The notes beneath the pieces were generated by a model. The model ran no database searches. It was given only the letters and a program-made list of their open reading frames with translations, and was not told the origin of the DNA. A DNA stretch of 64,000 bases from an uncultured Bacteroidales bacterium. GTDB taxonomy: Bacteria > Bacteroidota > Bacteroidia > Bacteroidales > Porphyromonadaceae. A program made the translations under genes and the position numbers. Position 1 is the stretch's first letter. Every line of letters begins with the position of its first letter. Shown here piece by piece: positions 35,553 to 46,389 of this stretch. Location: NCBI GenBank assembly GCA_947290775.1, contig CAMYPM010000009.1, forward strand, positions 3,003 through 67,002. Reading direction: 5' to 3'.

Positions 35553-35756
35553 ATGATACAGATAACCATAAATGGGCAAGCGGATTCGGTAGCAGAGGGT
35601 ACTTCCTTAGCTTCTTATCTTGAGGCTAAAGGATATCGCTCGGAGCATATCGCCGTTGCTGTCAATCAGAAAATAGTTAAGCGCAATCTACACGCCTCCA
35701 CTAATCTAATGGAAGGCGATGCATTGATTATTATAGGAGCCGTGAAAGGTGGGTGA
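35553..35756 (+). CDS. thiS: Sulfur carrier protein ThiS
   Basis: 67 residues with a ubiquitin-like fold and the essential C-terminal Gly-Gly (AVKGG). ThiF adenylates this end and sulfur is loaded as a thiocarboxylate, which ThiG uses to build the thiazole. First gene of the operon after the TPP riboswitch. Confidence 0.95.
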   Translation: MIQITINGQADSVAEGTSLASYLEAKGYRSEHIAVAVNQKIVKRNLHASTNLMEGDALIIIGAVKGG

Positions 35757-35774
35757 TTATCCCACTGCAAGTAA

Positions 35775-39583
<3,809 letters not shown>

Positions 39584-39593
39584 CACAATAAAT

Positions 39594-40382
39594 ATGAATA
39601 AGTGTTTAGAAATAGCGGGACACTCTTTTACGTCCCGTCTGTTTGTGGGAACTGGTAAGTTCCAATCCAATGAAGCTATGAAAGCTGCTATTGTGGCTTC
39701 CGGTAGCCAGCTTGTTACGGTAGCCCTTAAACGTTTGGAAACAGGGTGCGATCACGACAGTCTAATGGAGCATATAACGAGTGTATCCGGCGTTACGCTG
39801 ATGCCGAACACAAGTGGTGCACGCGATGCCGAAGAGGCTATATTCGCTGCACATTTAGCTCGTGAAGCTTTTCAAACAGATTTTATTAAAGTAGAGGTAC
39901 ACCCCGATCCAAAGTACCTTTTGCCTGATCCGATCGAAACACTCAAAACAGTCGAACAACTCGTAAAAGAGGGCTTCATCGTATTGCCCTATGTGCAAGC
40001 CGATCCCGTACTCTGTAAGCGTATTGCTGAGGCAGGTGCGGCTGTGGTTATGCCTTTAGGTGCTCCCATTGGTTCCAACAAAGGATTGCGGACCAAGGAC
40101 TTTTTGCAGATCATCATCGAGGAGAGTCAAGTGCCTGTTGTAGTAGATGCTGGTATAGGCACTCCTTCGCAAGCTGCCGAGGCAATGGAAATGGGTGCCG
40201 ATGCGGTGCTCATTAATACGGCTATAGCTATGGCGAGAGATAGTGAACGCATGGCGCGTGCCTTTGCGCAAGCTGTTGTGGCCGGACGTGAGGCCTATGA
40301 AGCAGGTTTGCCCGGTGTCTCTAACTTCGCCGCAGCGACTTCTCCATTACAAGGATTCTTTGATAATAGAAAGGACGAATAA
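39594..40382 (+). CDS. thiG: Thiazole synthase
   Basis: 262 residues, normal for ThiG. It starts with [12 protein letters not shown]; a conserved Lys forms the imine with deoxyxylulose phosphate (VTVALKR region). [15 protein letters not shown], and the [30 protein letters not shown] segment are diagnostic. The gene follows the fusion gene by 10 bp and is directly abutted by thiH. Confidence 0.97.
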   Translation: MNKCLEIAGHSFTSRLFVGTGKFQSNEAMKAAIVASGSQLVTVALKRLETGCDHDSLMEHITSVSGVTLMPNTSGARDAEEAIFAAHLAREAFQTDFIKVEVHPDPKYLLPDPIETLKTVEQLVKEGFIVLPYVQADPVLCKRIAEAGAAVVMPLGAPIGSNKGLRTKDFLQIIIEESQVPVVVDAGIGTPSQAAEAMEMGADAVLINTAIAMARDSERMARAFAQAVVAGREAYEAGLPGVSNFAAATSPLQGFFDNRKDE

Positions 40383-41489
40383 ATGAGCTTCTACGATCAT
40401 ATACTAACCTACGACTGGGACACGGAAGAACAGTCTATTTTTAGTAAAACGGAAGCAGACGTAGCTCGTGCAATAGCAGCGGAGCGGCCTACTTTGGAAG
40501 ATTTTAAGGCGCTTATCTCACCGGCGGCCGAGGGATTCCTGGATCAAATGGCAATCAAGGCACAGCAGCTTACCCAGCAGCGATTCGGCAGAACCATTCA
40601 GATGTACGTGCCGCTCTATCTGTCCAATTTCTGCACTAATAACTGTATTTACTGTGGCTTTAGTAGTCATAACGCAATCAAGCGTAAGAAGCTCACGGTA
40701 GATGAGGTAATGCTCGAAATAGAAGTGCTTAAGAAGTGGGGCTTTCGTCACATACTGATTGTTTCCGGTGAGGCTCCCAAGCTCACGGATACAGCCTATT
40801 ATAAGGAAATTGTAGATGCGATCAGACCCCATTTTGCCCAAATATCGTTGGAAGTACAGCCTTTGGAAGTCGAGGAGTACAAAACGCTAAGTGATAGCGG
40901 CGTTAGCTTTGTATGCGTCTATCAAGAGACTTACAACCATAAGGTCTATCCTCAGTTCCATCTGAAAGGGAAAAAGATGGATTATCGCTACCGACTGGAG
41001 ACTCCGGAGCGTTGTGCACAAGCCGGAATGCGTAAGATGGGTATCGGGGCTTTACTCGGATTACAGAATTGGCGTACTGATTCCTATTTCACCGCTATGC
41101 ACATGAATTGGATGGAGAAGCATTACTGGATGATGAAGTTCTCTATCTCACTTCCGCGACTAAGGCCTCATGTAGGCGCCTTTATGCCGAAAGATCCTAT
41201 TACGGACAAACAAATGGCTCAACTAATTATGGCATATCGTCTGTTCAATCCGGAGGTAGACATATCTCTTTCTACTCGCGAAAGCTCTGAATTTAGAGAT
41301 TTGGCGATGCGAATAGGGGTTACTACTATGAGTGCGGCTTCCAGTACAGAGCCGGGCGGTTATGCTACGCACGATGTGGAGTTAGAGCAGTTTAGTATCA
41401 ACGACGGACGCTCCGTTGAGGAAATGGCTGCGGCTATTCGTGCTCAAAACTATGAGCCGGTGTGGAAAGATTGGGATAGTTGGTTGTAA
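40383..41489 (+). CDS. thiH: 2-iminoacetate synthase (radical SAM)
   Basis: 368 residues with the radical-SAM motif CTNNCIYCGF (Cys-x3-Cys-x2-Cys near 82). It cleaves tyrosine to p-cresol and dehydroglycine for the thiazole, so this organism uses the anaerobic route and not ThiO. It begins immediately after the thiG stop with no gap, and thiF starts immediately after its own stop. Confidence 0.97.
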   Translation: MSFYDHILTYDWDTEEQSIFSKTEADVARAIAAERPTLEDFKALISPAAEGFLDQMAIKAQQLTQQRFGRTIQMYVPLYLSNFCTNNCIYCGFSSHNAIKRKKLTVDEVMLEIEVLKKWGFRHILIVSGEAPKLTDTAYYKEIVDAIRPHFAQISLEVQPLEVEEYKTLSDSGVSFVCVYQETYNHKVYPQFHLKGKKMDYRYRLETPERCAQAGMRKMGIGALLGLQNWRTDSYFTAMHMNWMEKHYWMMKFSISLPRLRPHVGAFMPKDPITDKQMAQLIMAYRLFNPEVDISLSTRESSEFRDLAMRIGVTTMSAASSTEPGGYATHDVELEQFSINDGRSVEEMAAAIRAQNYEPVWKDWDSWL

Positions 41490-42206
41490 GTGGCTATTCA
41501 ATTAACTCAGGAGGAAAGATTGCGCTATGAGCGCCAACTGATGCTACCTCAAATCGGCGAAGCTGAACAATTGTTGCTGAAAAAGCAGCGTGTGCTGATC
41601 GTCGGTTCTGGTGGCATCGGCTCTCCGCTCGTGTACTACTTAGCCGCTTCCGGTGTGGGCGCGCTCCGCATTGTGGATGGAGATGTCGTTTCGCTTTCCA
41701 ACCTACAGCGTCAGATCCTCTTTCAAACTGCCGATATGGGAAAGCCTAAAGCGGAGGTGGCTGCACAGAGAGCACAAGCAATCAATCCGAATTGTCGTGC
41801 CGAAGGCGTGGTTGACCGCTTTACGGAGCGTAATGCAATCGAACTCATTTCCGGCTGTTCTATAATAGTAGATGCTACCGATAATTTATCCAGTCGCTAC
41901 TTACTGGATCGTGTGGCGCAGCAGGCTAATATTCCCTACTTGTATGGTGCTATTGAAGGGTATCTGTTTCAGGTAGCGCTCTTTACCTATAGGGAGGGGC
42001 AGGCTTCCTATCGGGAGCTATTCCCTGAGTTCGATGCTGACAAAGAGCAATTGCCCGTTGCGGTGTTTGGACCTGCTGTGGGCGTTTTAGGATCCCTCAT
42101 GGCTGCACAAGTTATCAAAGCAATGCTGCATATTGGAGATACTTTGGAAAATAAGCTTTTGCAATGCGATGTTCGTTCATTACAGTGTAATCTAATCTCT
42201 TTATAG
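41490..42206 (+). CDS. thiF: ThiF/HesA-type sulfur-carrier adenylyltransferase
   Basis: 238 residues with a GTG start at 41490 directly after the thiH TAA. The nucleotide loop VGSGGIGSP (residues 38-46) and the DGDVVSLSNLQRQILF (near 62) and DATDN segments identify the E1-like fold. The Cys pairs that bind zinc in E. coli ThiF are missing: the SYRELFPEF and VFGPAVGVLGS regions contain no Cys. It activates ThiS. It could alternatively serve another carrier, but operon position argues for ThiS. Confidence 0.93.
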   Translation: MAIQLTQEERLRYERQLMLPQIGEAEQLLLKKQRVLIVGSGGIGSPLVYYLAASGVGALRIVDGDVVSLSNLQRQILFQTADMGKPKAEVAAQRAQAINPNCRAEGVVDRFTERNAIELISGCSIIVDATDNLSSRYLLDRVAQQANIPYLYGAIEGYLFQVALFTYREGQASYRELFPEFDADKEQLPVAVFGPAVGVLGSLMAAQVIKAMLHIGDTLENKLLQCDVRSLQCNLISL

Positions 42207-42221
42207 CCGGGTAACTAACGA

Positions 42222-42233
42222 ATACACAGCTCC
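42222..42233. repeat. Left copy of the 12-bp direct repeat flanking the phage island
   Basis: ATACACAGCTCC, 15 bp past the thiF stop. The same 12 bases occur at 48817-48828, just outside the broken phage gene on the right. A candidate att or target-site duplication; unproven. Confidence 0.4.
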
Positions 42234-42248
42234 ATAGTGGAGAGAAAG

Positions 42249-42282
42249 GTGCAGGTTCATTGGAGAGCCTGCACTTTTTTAT
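42249..42282 (+). terminator. Terminator of the thiamine operon
   Basis: GTGCAGG at 42249-42255 pairs with CCTGCAC at 42268-42274, followed by six T, then ATTTT. Confidence 0.85.
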
Positions 42283-42347
42283 TTTCCTCGCTAATTCCAT
42301 AGCTGCCTCCTCTCTGTCGTTGACAGCTATAGGCTTGCGAACTTTGA

Positions 42348-42412
42348 GAAATAGATCTGTATCTTTCAAATGAAACATCAGAACCTTTCAATCGAAACAT
42401 CACTATCTTTTT
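42348..42412. repeat. 22-bp-type intergenic repeat, core CATCTGTAT-like
   Basis: GAAA starts occur at 42348, 42372 and 42394 (spacing 24 and 22), with CTTTC at 42363 and 42385. The first unit contains ATCTGTATCTTTCAAA, matching the block at 12016-12081. Phage-derived sequence begins about 20 bp to the right. Confidence 0.75.
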
Positions 42413-42433
42413 GCTCGCTCAAAATATCTATTG

Positions 42434-42480
42434 CGGTGCGATAATGCGCTCTATCTCGGCAGTGCGTGCTTCGGTTCTGC
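42434..42480 (-). pseudogene. Fragment of the phage scaffold-like gene
   Basis: Columns 42431-42480 align without gaps to 45061-45110 inside the scaffold-like gene, with 43 of 50 bases identical by eye. The match covers codons for about TEARTAEIERIIAP. It marks the left edge of phage-derived DNA and shows that a second copy of the scaffold gene once lay here. Confidence 0.75.
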
Positions 42481-42506
42481 TGTTGTGCGATTAGTTTGTA
42501 TTTTTG
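42475..42506 (+). promoter_or_regulatory. Island promoter module 1
   Basis: TTCTG, 19-bp spacer, then TATTTTTG (42499-42506), directly before the 42526 gene. The spacer ends GATTAGTTTG as in modules 3, 5 and 6. Confidence 0.55.
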
Positions 42507-42525
42507 GTGTCAAACGTTGTATGCT

Positions 42526-42777
42526 ATGAAGAATAGAGACTATACAGATTTACGTAATAAGACCATATTTGACTTCTGCACGGATGAGGAACTTATGGAT
42601 AGTGGGTTTGAGTTTATCGTGAAGGATAAGGATCGATATATGCGTTTTGTTAAAGAGAATCCGTCCCAAAATGCCTTTTGGTTACTCAGAATCGGTGTTA
42701 ATGTTTTAAAAGACGAACACTTTGTTGAAGCTGTAGAACGGGAGTTTGCGGATCTCACTATTCCTGGGCTTGAATGA
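42526..42777 (+). CDS. Small cytoplasmic protein, first copy of a duplicated gene
   Basis: 83 residues from ATG 42526. The first 20 residues are identical to those of the gene at 43503; after that the two are unrelated in detail but similar in size and charge. It is acidic with no signal or membrane segment. It converges with the minus-strand gene 42779-43060, with one base between the two stops. It has its own promoter. I do not recognise the family. Position and design suggest a moron or antidote-type gene; that is inference. Confidence 0.6.
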   Translation: MKNRDYTDLRNKTIFDFCTDEELMDSGFEFIVKDKDRYMRFVKENPSQNAFWLLRIGVNVLKDEHFVEAVEREFADLTIPGLE

Positions 42778-42778
42778 G

Positions 42779-43060
42779 CTAAAATATTTTATCTCTTTTG
42801 AGAAACTTCTCTATGTCAGTTATTATTATCTCCTCAGAATAGCTTTCTCTGCATATATTTACTAATTGTTCCACTTGTGCCTTTGTTATATACTCACCGT
42901 CTAATCGTTTGAAGTTTTTCAATCCACCCTCAAGGAGAGCGTTAATTGCGTTCTCCTTTTGTTTTGAGTATTTCCCGTCAAAAAGCCTTGCCTTTGCTGT
43001 CTGCAAAACTTTATCTTTGTCGAGCTTAATGTCTGTGTCTGTTGCTGCATTGTTGTGCAT
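42779..43060 (-). CDS. Small protein, first copy of a duplicated gene
   Basis: 93 residues. The segment DKVLQTAKARLFDGKYSKQK to about VNICR is nearly the same as in the copy at 43738-43968; the last 20 residues differ completely. Mostly helical and charged, no signal peptide. The start ATG at 43060 follows an ACACT leader like those of the phage minus-strand genes at 46378 and 46758, which suggests it belonged to the phage operon. No family recognised. Confidence 0.55.
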   Translation of the reverse strand: MHNNAATDTDIKLDKDKVLQTAKARLFDGKYSKQKENAINALLEGGLKNFKRLDGEYITKAQVEQLVNICRESYSEEIIITDIEKFLKRDKIF

Positions 43061-43071
43061 AGTGTTTAGTA

Positions 43072-43102
43072 TTTGTGGTTATACGATTAGTTATTACTTT
43101 TG
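43072..43102 (+). promoter_or_regulatory. Island promoter module 2
   Basis: TTTG at 43072-43075, 19-bp spacer, TACTTTTG at 43095-43102: a complete Bacteroidota promoter. The spacer includes GATTAGTTAT, related to the other modules. It points into the block that is identical in both copies. Confidence 0.6.
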
Positions 43103-43118
43103 CAGCACAAAACCTCTT

Positions 43119-43325
43119 GTGGTAATAAGTCGCCTTGGGTTTTTAAGTGCCAAGGGGGGGCTGGTTATCATAGGGGGTTTTCTTTATGGGGGCTTTATGT
43201 GGTTAACTATTCGGAGATCGTTACTAATGCTGTGTAGGACCTATTCTCCATTAGGCAGCTCTCGTACTTACAATCCAGCTGTTACGACATGCCCTAACTC
43301 TTTTGATATATCCCTGCTTATGTAG
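43119..43325 (+). CDS. Possible 68-residue membrane microprotein, first copy
   Basis: From a GTG at 43119, 17 bp past promoter module 2. It would contain one hydrophobic helix (residues about 15-38, GLVIIGGFLYGGFMWLTI) followed by Arg-Arg. The same 68 residues are encoded unchanged at 44073-44279 while flanking genes diverge. There is no ribosome-binding site and the 3' part overlaps the antisense fragment 43268-43444, so it may be spurious or the block may encode an RNA. Confidence 0.3.
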   Translation: MVISRLGFLSAKGGLVIIGGFLYGGFMWLTIRRSLLMLCRTYSPLGSSRTYNPAVTTCPNSFDISLLM

Positions 43326-43444
43326 TAGCAACTACCGATTGGCTGAGTTTGCTTTTCTATAGCCTTTACAAACTCGTCCGCTGCGTTTATCATTCCTTTG
43401 TCTTCTCTCGGCTTGATGCCTTCGTATTGCGGTTGTTGCCTCAT
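43268..43444 (-). pseudogene. Displaced fragment of the papain-like tail (first copy)
   Basis: 58 residues. The segment EFVKAIEKQTQPIG to GHVVTA matches residues 447-480 of the minor head fusion protein 47080-48690, including the catalytic His. The frame stops two codons later where homology is lost. No catalytic Cys is present. The 5' part resembles DNA around the 3' end of the methyltransferase gene. A recombination scar and not a working protein. Confidence 0.7.
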
Positions 43445-43453
43445 TTTTGTTCG

Positions 43454-43483
43454 TTGTTTTGTGTAGATTAGTTTGTATTTTTG
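43454..43483 (+). promoter_or_regulatory. Island promoter module 3
   Basis: TTG, 19-bp spacer ending GATTAGTTTG, then TATTTTTG at 43476-43483. From here to codon 20 of the next gene the sequence is almost identical to module 1. Confidence 0.55.
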
Positions 43484-43502
43484 ATGTCAAACGTTGTATG
43501 CT

Positions 43503-43748
43503 ATGAAGAATAGAGACTATACAGATTTACGTAATAAGACCATATTTGACTTCTGCACGGATAAGAAAGTCCTAGAAGATATCGCCATATTCACTGATAA
43601 AGAAGAATACTTGAAGCTTTCCGAGTCTTGTAAGGGTGTCCGTTGGAAAAACATGTTGATTTTTGCAGAATACTCAGGCAATAAAGAGCTGGAAGATGCT
43701 GTTAGGAAGGAGTTTGCTGAAGAAATAAGAGCCCTATTCAATGAGTAA
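43503..43748 (+). CDS. Small cytoplasmic protein, second copy with a different C-terminus
   Basis: 81 residues. The first 20 residues equal those of 42526-42777, the rest is different (KVLEDIAIFTDKEEYLKL onward). Acidic, no signal. Its last 11 bp overlap the end of the convergent gene 43738-43968. The constant 5' half and swapped 3' half show replacement by recombination, not gradual drift. Function unknown. Confidence 0.58.
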   Translation: MKNRDYTDLRNKTIFDFCTDKKVLEDIAIFTDKEEYLKLSESCKGVRWKNMLIFAEYSGNKELEDAVRKEFAEEIRALFNE

Positions 43749-43968
43749 GAGAATCTAGTATTGCATTTCTCTTCAGCCAATATTCAATCCTGCTAGCATC
43801 CCATTTGTCTCTGCACATATTTACTAATAGTTCCACTTGTGCCTTTGTTATATACTCACCGTCTAATCGTTTGAAGTCTTTCAATCCACCCTCAAGGAGA
43901 GCGTTAACTGCGTTCTCCTTTTGTTTTGTATAGTCTCCGTCAAAAAGCCCTGCCTTTGCGGTCTGCAA
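43738..43968 (-). CDS. Small protein, second copy, start codon unclear
   Basis: 76 residues if a TTG at 43968 is used. The homologous frame continues upstream (VIDKDIKLDKDKV) but the ATG present in the first copy is lost: the sequence there is AGCAAAAATGAAG, with an ATG only in another frame. Residues up to about VNMCR match 42779-43060; the C-terminus (DKWDASRIEYWLKRN onward) differs. It may be a pseudogene or use a rare start. Confidence 0.4.
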   Translation of the reverse strand: MQTAKAGLFDGDYTKQKENAVNALLEGGLKDFKRLDGEYITKAQVELLVNMCRDKWDASRIEYWLKRNAILDSLTH

Positions 43969-44024
43969 AACTTTGTCTTTGTCGAGCTTAATGTCTTTGT
44001 CTATTACTTCATTTTTGCTCGGTG

Positions 44025-44056
44025 TTTAGTTATTGTGCGATTAATTATTATTTTTG
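44025..44056 (+). promoter_or_regulatory. Island promoter module 4
   Basis: TTTAG at 44025-44029, 19-bp spacer, TATTTTTG at 44049-44056. Copy of module 2, in front of the second identical block. Confidence 0.5.
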
Positions 44057-44072
44057 CTGTGTAAAACCTCTT

Positions 44073-44279
44073 GTGGTAATAAGTCGCCTTGGGTTTTTAA
44101 GTGCCAAGGGGGGGCTGGTTATCATAGGGGGTTTTCTTTATGGGGGCTTTATGTGGTTAACTATTCGGAGATCGTTACTAATGCTGTGTAGGACCTATTC
44201 TCCATTAGGCAGCTCTCGTACTTACAATCCAGCTGTTACGACATGCCCTAACTCTTTTGATATATCCCTGCTTATGTAG
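44073..44279 (+). CDS. Possible 68-residue membrane microprotein, second copy
   Basis: Identical in amino acids to 43119-43325, with a GTG start 17 bp past promoter module 4. The surrounding block from about 43111 to 43385 is repeated at about 44063-44337 with no difference I can see over about 270 bp. The same doubts about translation apply. Confidence 0.3.
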   Translation: MVISRLGFLSAKGGLVIIGGFLYGGFMWLTIRRSLLMLCRTYSPLGSSRTYNPAVTTCPNSFDISLLM

Positions 44280-44410
44280 TAGCAACTACCGATTGGCTGA
44301 GTTTGCTTTTCTATAGCCTTTACAAACTCGTCCGCTGCGTTATCATTCCTTTGTCGTTTCGCTACTTTCTCTCTCGGCTTGATGCCTTCGTATCGCGGTT
44401 GCTGCTTCAT
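44222..44410 (-). pseudogene. Displaced fragment of the papain-like tail (second copy)
   Basis: 62 residues. It differs from the first copy by retaining KVAKRQRND after the shared KPRE. The matching part is NAADEFVKAIEKQT to GHVVTA. DNA around GCATCAAGCCGAG and AGCGAAACG aligns with the methyltransferase stop region near 45545-45590, so the fragment joins that gene's end to the papain tail. Confidence 0.68.
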
Positions 44411-44425
44411 TTTTTGTTCGGTGTT

Positions 44426-44457
44426 TTTGTTATTGTTAGATTAGTTTGTACTTTTTG
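44426..44457 (+). promoter_or_regulatory. Island promoter module 5
   Basis: TTTG at 44426-44429, exactly 19 bp, then TACTTTTTG. The spacer TTATTGTTAGATTAGTTTG is identical to that of module 6. Confidence 0.6.
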
Positions 44458-44476
44458 GTGCTGGAAACTCTGAGTT

Positions 44477-44806
44477 ATGACAAGAGAGGAATTGATTAAG
44501 CAGTGCCGATACTACAAAGGCGAAGATGAGTGTCCGTTTGACGGAGAGCTTGGTGACTATTGGGGAATAGAGGAGATATTTGTCAATAGCAAAGGCATCC
44601 TCAATGAGGATGACGCTAGCTACTACAAAGCTGTTGGAGGAAAGCCTTACTCTGGTATTCCGCTTCCACTGCTTATCATCTTCTTTCATTTTTGGGGTAA
44701 GGGAGTCCATGGGGTTAAGGATAGCCTTCCCTCGTTTTATCGGATGATAGACGATTATCTTTTCGTTGCTAATAGTCATTATCCAGAGGATGTAATCCCA
44801 TCTTAA
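44477..44806 (+). CDS. Small protein convergent with the scaffold-like gene
   Basis: 109 residues starting 19 bp after promoter module 5. It begins TREELIKQCRYYKGEDECPF and has a hydrophobic stretch near residue 60 (GIPLPLLIIFFHFWG) that is probably a buried helix. It is slightly acidic and has no signal peptide. The last 4 bp overlap the end of 44803-45450 on the other strand. Unrecognised; similar in layout to the other plus-strand genes of the island. Confidence 0.6.
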   Translation: MTREELIKQCRYYKGEDECPFDGELGDYWGIEEIFVNSKGILNEDDASYYKAVGGKPYSGIPLPLLIIFFHFWGKGVHGVKDSLPSFYRMIDDYLFVANSHYPEDVIPS

Positions 44807-45450
44807 TATCCAATGTCGCTGTCTTTCACGTATGACAACGGCTTCAACTCTTGTCCTATAACCTCGGCAGTTTCCTTGTCGCTTGCCTTGCTTCCGCTTG
44901 ATGTGCTTTCTGTGGGTCTGCCAAAGACTGCTCCTTGCGCCTTTGCGTTCTTATCCAACTCTGCCACTTCGGCTTGGATGGTGCTGCGCAGCGTTTTGTA
45001 GTCCTCCTCGGGTAGAGCCGTGTAGGCGGTGCGCCTGTAAACGGCTTTGAGCGTGTCGTTGAGGGGTGCGATGATGCGCTCTATCTCGGCTGTGCGTGCT
45101 TCGGTGGTGCGTTGCGTCTCGATAGCGTCCAGGCGTGCTTGCAGAGCGGTGAGCTGAGCTTTTAGGCTGTCGGCTGTCTCGGGTTGTTGAGTGGGCAGCG
45201 GTGGCGGTGTAGTGGCGGTGCGCTGCTGCGCTGTAGCGTTTGTAGCGGTCGGCTGAGGCTGTGTGGCTTGTGCTTCGGGCTTGCTACCTGCTGCGGTCTG
45301 TGTTGCGGCTGTGCTTGTCTGCGTAGTCGGTGCGGCTTGCTCCGTTGCTGCGTTGCTTTGCTCGGTTGATGCCTGCTGTGCTGCCGTGTTGGCGGTGCTT
45401 GCTGCCGTGTTGGCGGTCGGGGTTGCCCCCTCGTTCGTTTCTTTGGTCAT
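44803..45450 (-). CDS. Phage scaffold-like protein
   Basis: 215 residues. The first 90 are low complexity (Thr, Ala, Gln, Pro), then a coiled-coil-like helix (about 93-125, LKAQLTALQARLDAIE) and a conserved-looking RTAEIERIIAPLNDTLKAVYRRTAY region. The C-terminus is acidic and Ser-rich. Composition and position after head genes fit a capsid scaffold of Mu-like phages in Bacteroidota. Base composition is higher in G+C than in neighbouring chromosomal genes. A 47-bp fragment of this gene lies at 42434. Confidence 0.55.
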   Translation of the reverse strand: MTKETNEGATPTANTAASTANTAAQQASTEQSNAATEQAAPTTQTSTAATQTAAGSKPEAQATQPQPTATNATAQQRTATTPPPLPTQQPETADSLKAQLTALQARLDAIETQRTTEARTAEIERIIAPLNDTLKAVYRRTAYTALPEEDYKTLRSTIQAEVAELDKNAKAQGAVFGRPTESTSSGSKASDKETAEVIGQELKPLSYVKDSDIGY

Positions 45451-45571
45451 AGGTTGGTTGGTTAATCCGTTTGCAAATATAGTGTTCTAAATAGTTCAAT
45501 TTGAGGAAATTGCACAAATGTCGGAAACTCGTCCGCTTCGGTTAGCTTTCCTTTGGCGTTTCGCTGCTTTT

Positions 45572-46378
45572 TCACTCGGCTTGATGCTCCTCGCTTGAGC
45601 TGAGCTTTCGGACAATCTCTCGTTCTCTGTCGGATAGCTCCCAGTACGTAGGTAGCTCCTTTGGGGCGTTCTGTAGTATCTTGGCGATTCGGTTGCTGAT
45701 GATGAAGCCTGCGCCGTAGAGGCTTTTGCCGACCTTGCGTTGGCTATCCAATGCTCGTATGAAGTGCGTCTCCTCCCTTGGAATTCGTAGGCTTACCCCT
45801 CGGTCGACGTACTTGCAGAGTGCGGCTCCTGTGACCACGTTGGGTGTGTACTCGTATCGTGGCTTTGATTTTGGAGCTTTCACAGCCTGCTGCGCCTCCT
45901 TGACCCTACGAGTTAGCTCGGGTGCAAGTATGAGAGCGGTGTTTCCAAATAGATTTGAAGCGAAGCTCGTTTTTACTCTCGCTCCGTTGTGGTATATGAT
46001 TTCACAATTGGCAACAATGCTTGTAAGCCTTGCCCCGCCTGAGCTTAGCAAAGTAAGTGCAGGAGCAAAGAGGAAAAATGGCACGCCTCGTTCTAAGTAG
46101 AAACGATTAATCTCTGCGAGTATGCTGAATGGTGGGTTGTCTATCACAACTGCATTTGAGTAGTCCTCCGCCTTGTAGTCTCCACCCGGATAAAATGGGC
46201 GTACAATGCGAAGCTCTCTAATCTCTGGCACTTCCTCCAGCACCCACTGCTTAACTGCTTCGTACACTTCGGGCGGTGTGTAGCAGTCGTCTGTGGTCTT
46301 CTTGGGTTTGAATTTCTCCACGAAGAGTTTGTATTCCTCGGGTTCTCCGTCTGTGTCGTGCTGTATGTTGTCGTTCAT
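45572..46378 (-). CDS. Phage-type DNA adenine methyltransferase-like protein
   Basis: 268 residues from ATG 46378; the longer frame upstream is antisense or frame-shifted relative to the zincin-like gene. Visible are DDCYTPPEVYEAV (near 28), RPFYPGGDY, and the adenine methyltransferase catalytic motif NPPFS (near 84) followed by FYLERGVPFFLFAPALTL. This type occurs in phages and mobile elements. No partner nuclease is nearby, so it is probably a solitary methylase. Its start region overlaps nothing but lies 11 bp from the stop of 46390-46758. Confidence 0.7.
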   Translation of the reverse strand: MNDNIQHDTDGEPEEYKLFVEKFKPKKTTDDCYTPPEVYEAVKQWVLEEVPEIRELRIVRPFYPGGDYKAEDYSNAVVIDNPPFSILAEINRFYLERGVPFFLFAPALTLLSSGGARLTSIVANCEIIYHNGARVKTSFASNLFGNTALILAPELTRRVKEAQQAVKAPKSKPRYEYTPNVVTGAALCKYVDRGVSLRIPREETHFIRALDSQRKVGKSLYGAGFIISNRIAKILQNAPKELPTYWELSDREREIVRKLSSSEEHQAE

Positions 46379-46389
46379 AGTGTTGTTGG

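Noticed and set aside
42283..42520. Small RNA or tRNA gene between thiF and the island
   Set aside because: No cloverleaf or own terminator was found; the segment is explained by the thiF terminator, the 22-bp repeats and the scaffold fragment.
45184..45490. Cys-rich plus-strand frames opposite the scaffold-like gene
   Set aside because: They mirror the Ala/Thr/Gln low-complexity coding sequence of the scaffold on the other strand and have no promoter or homology.
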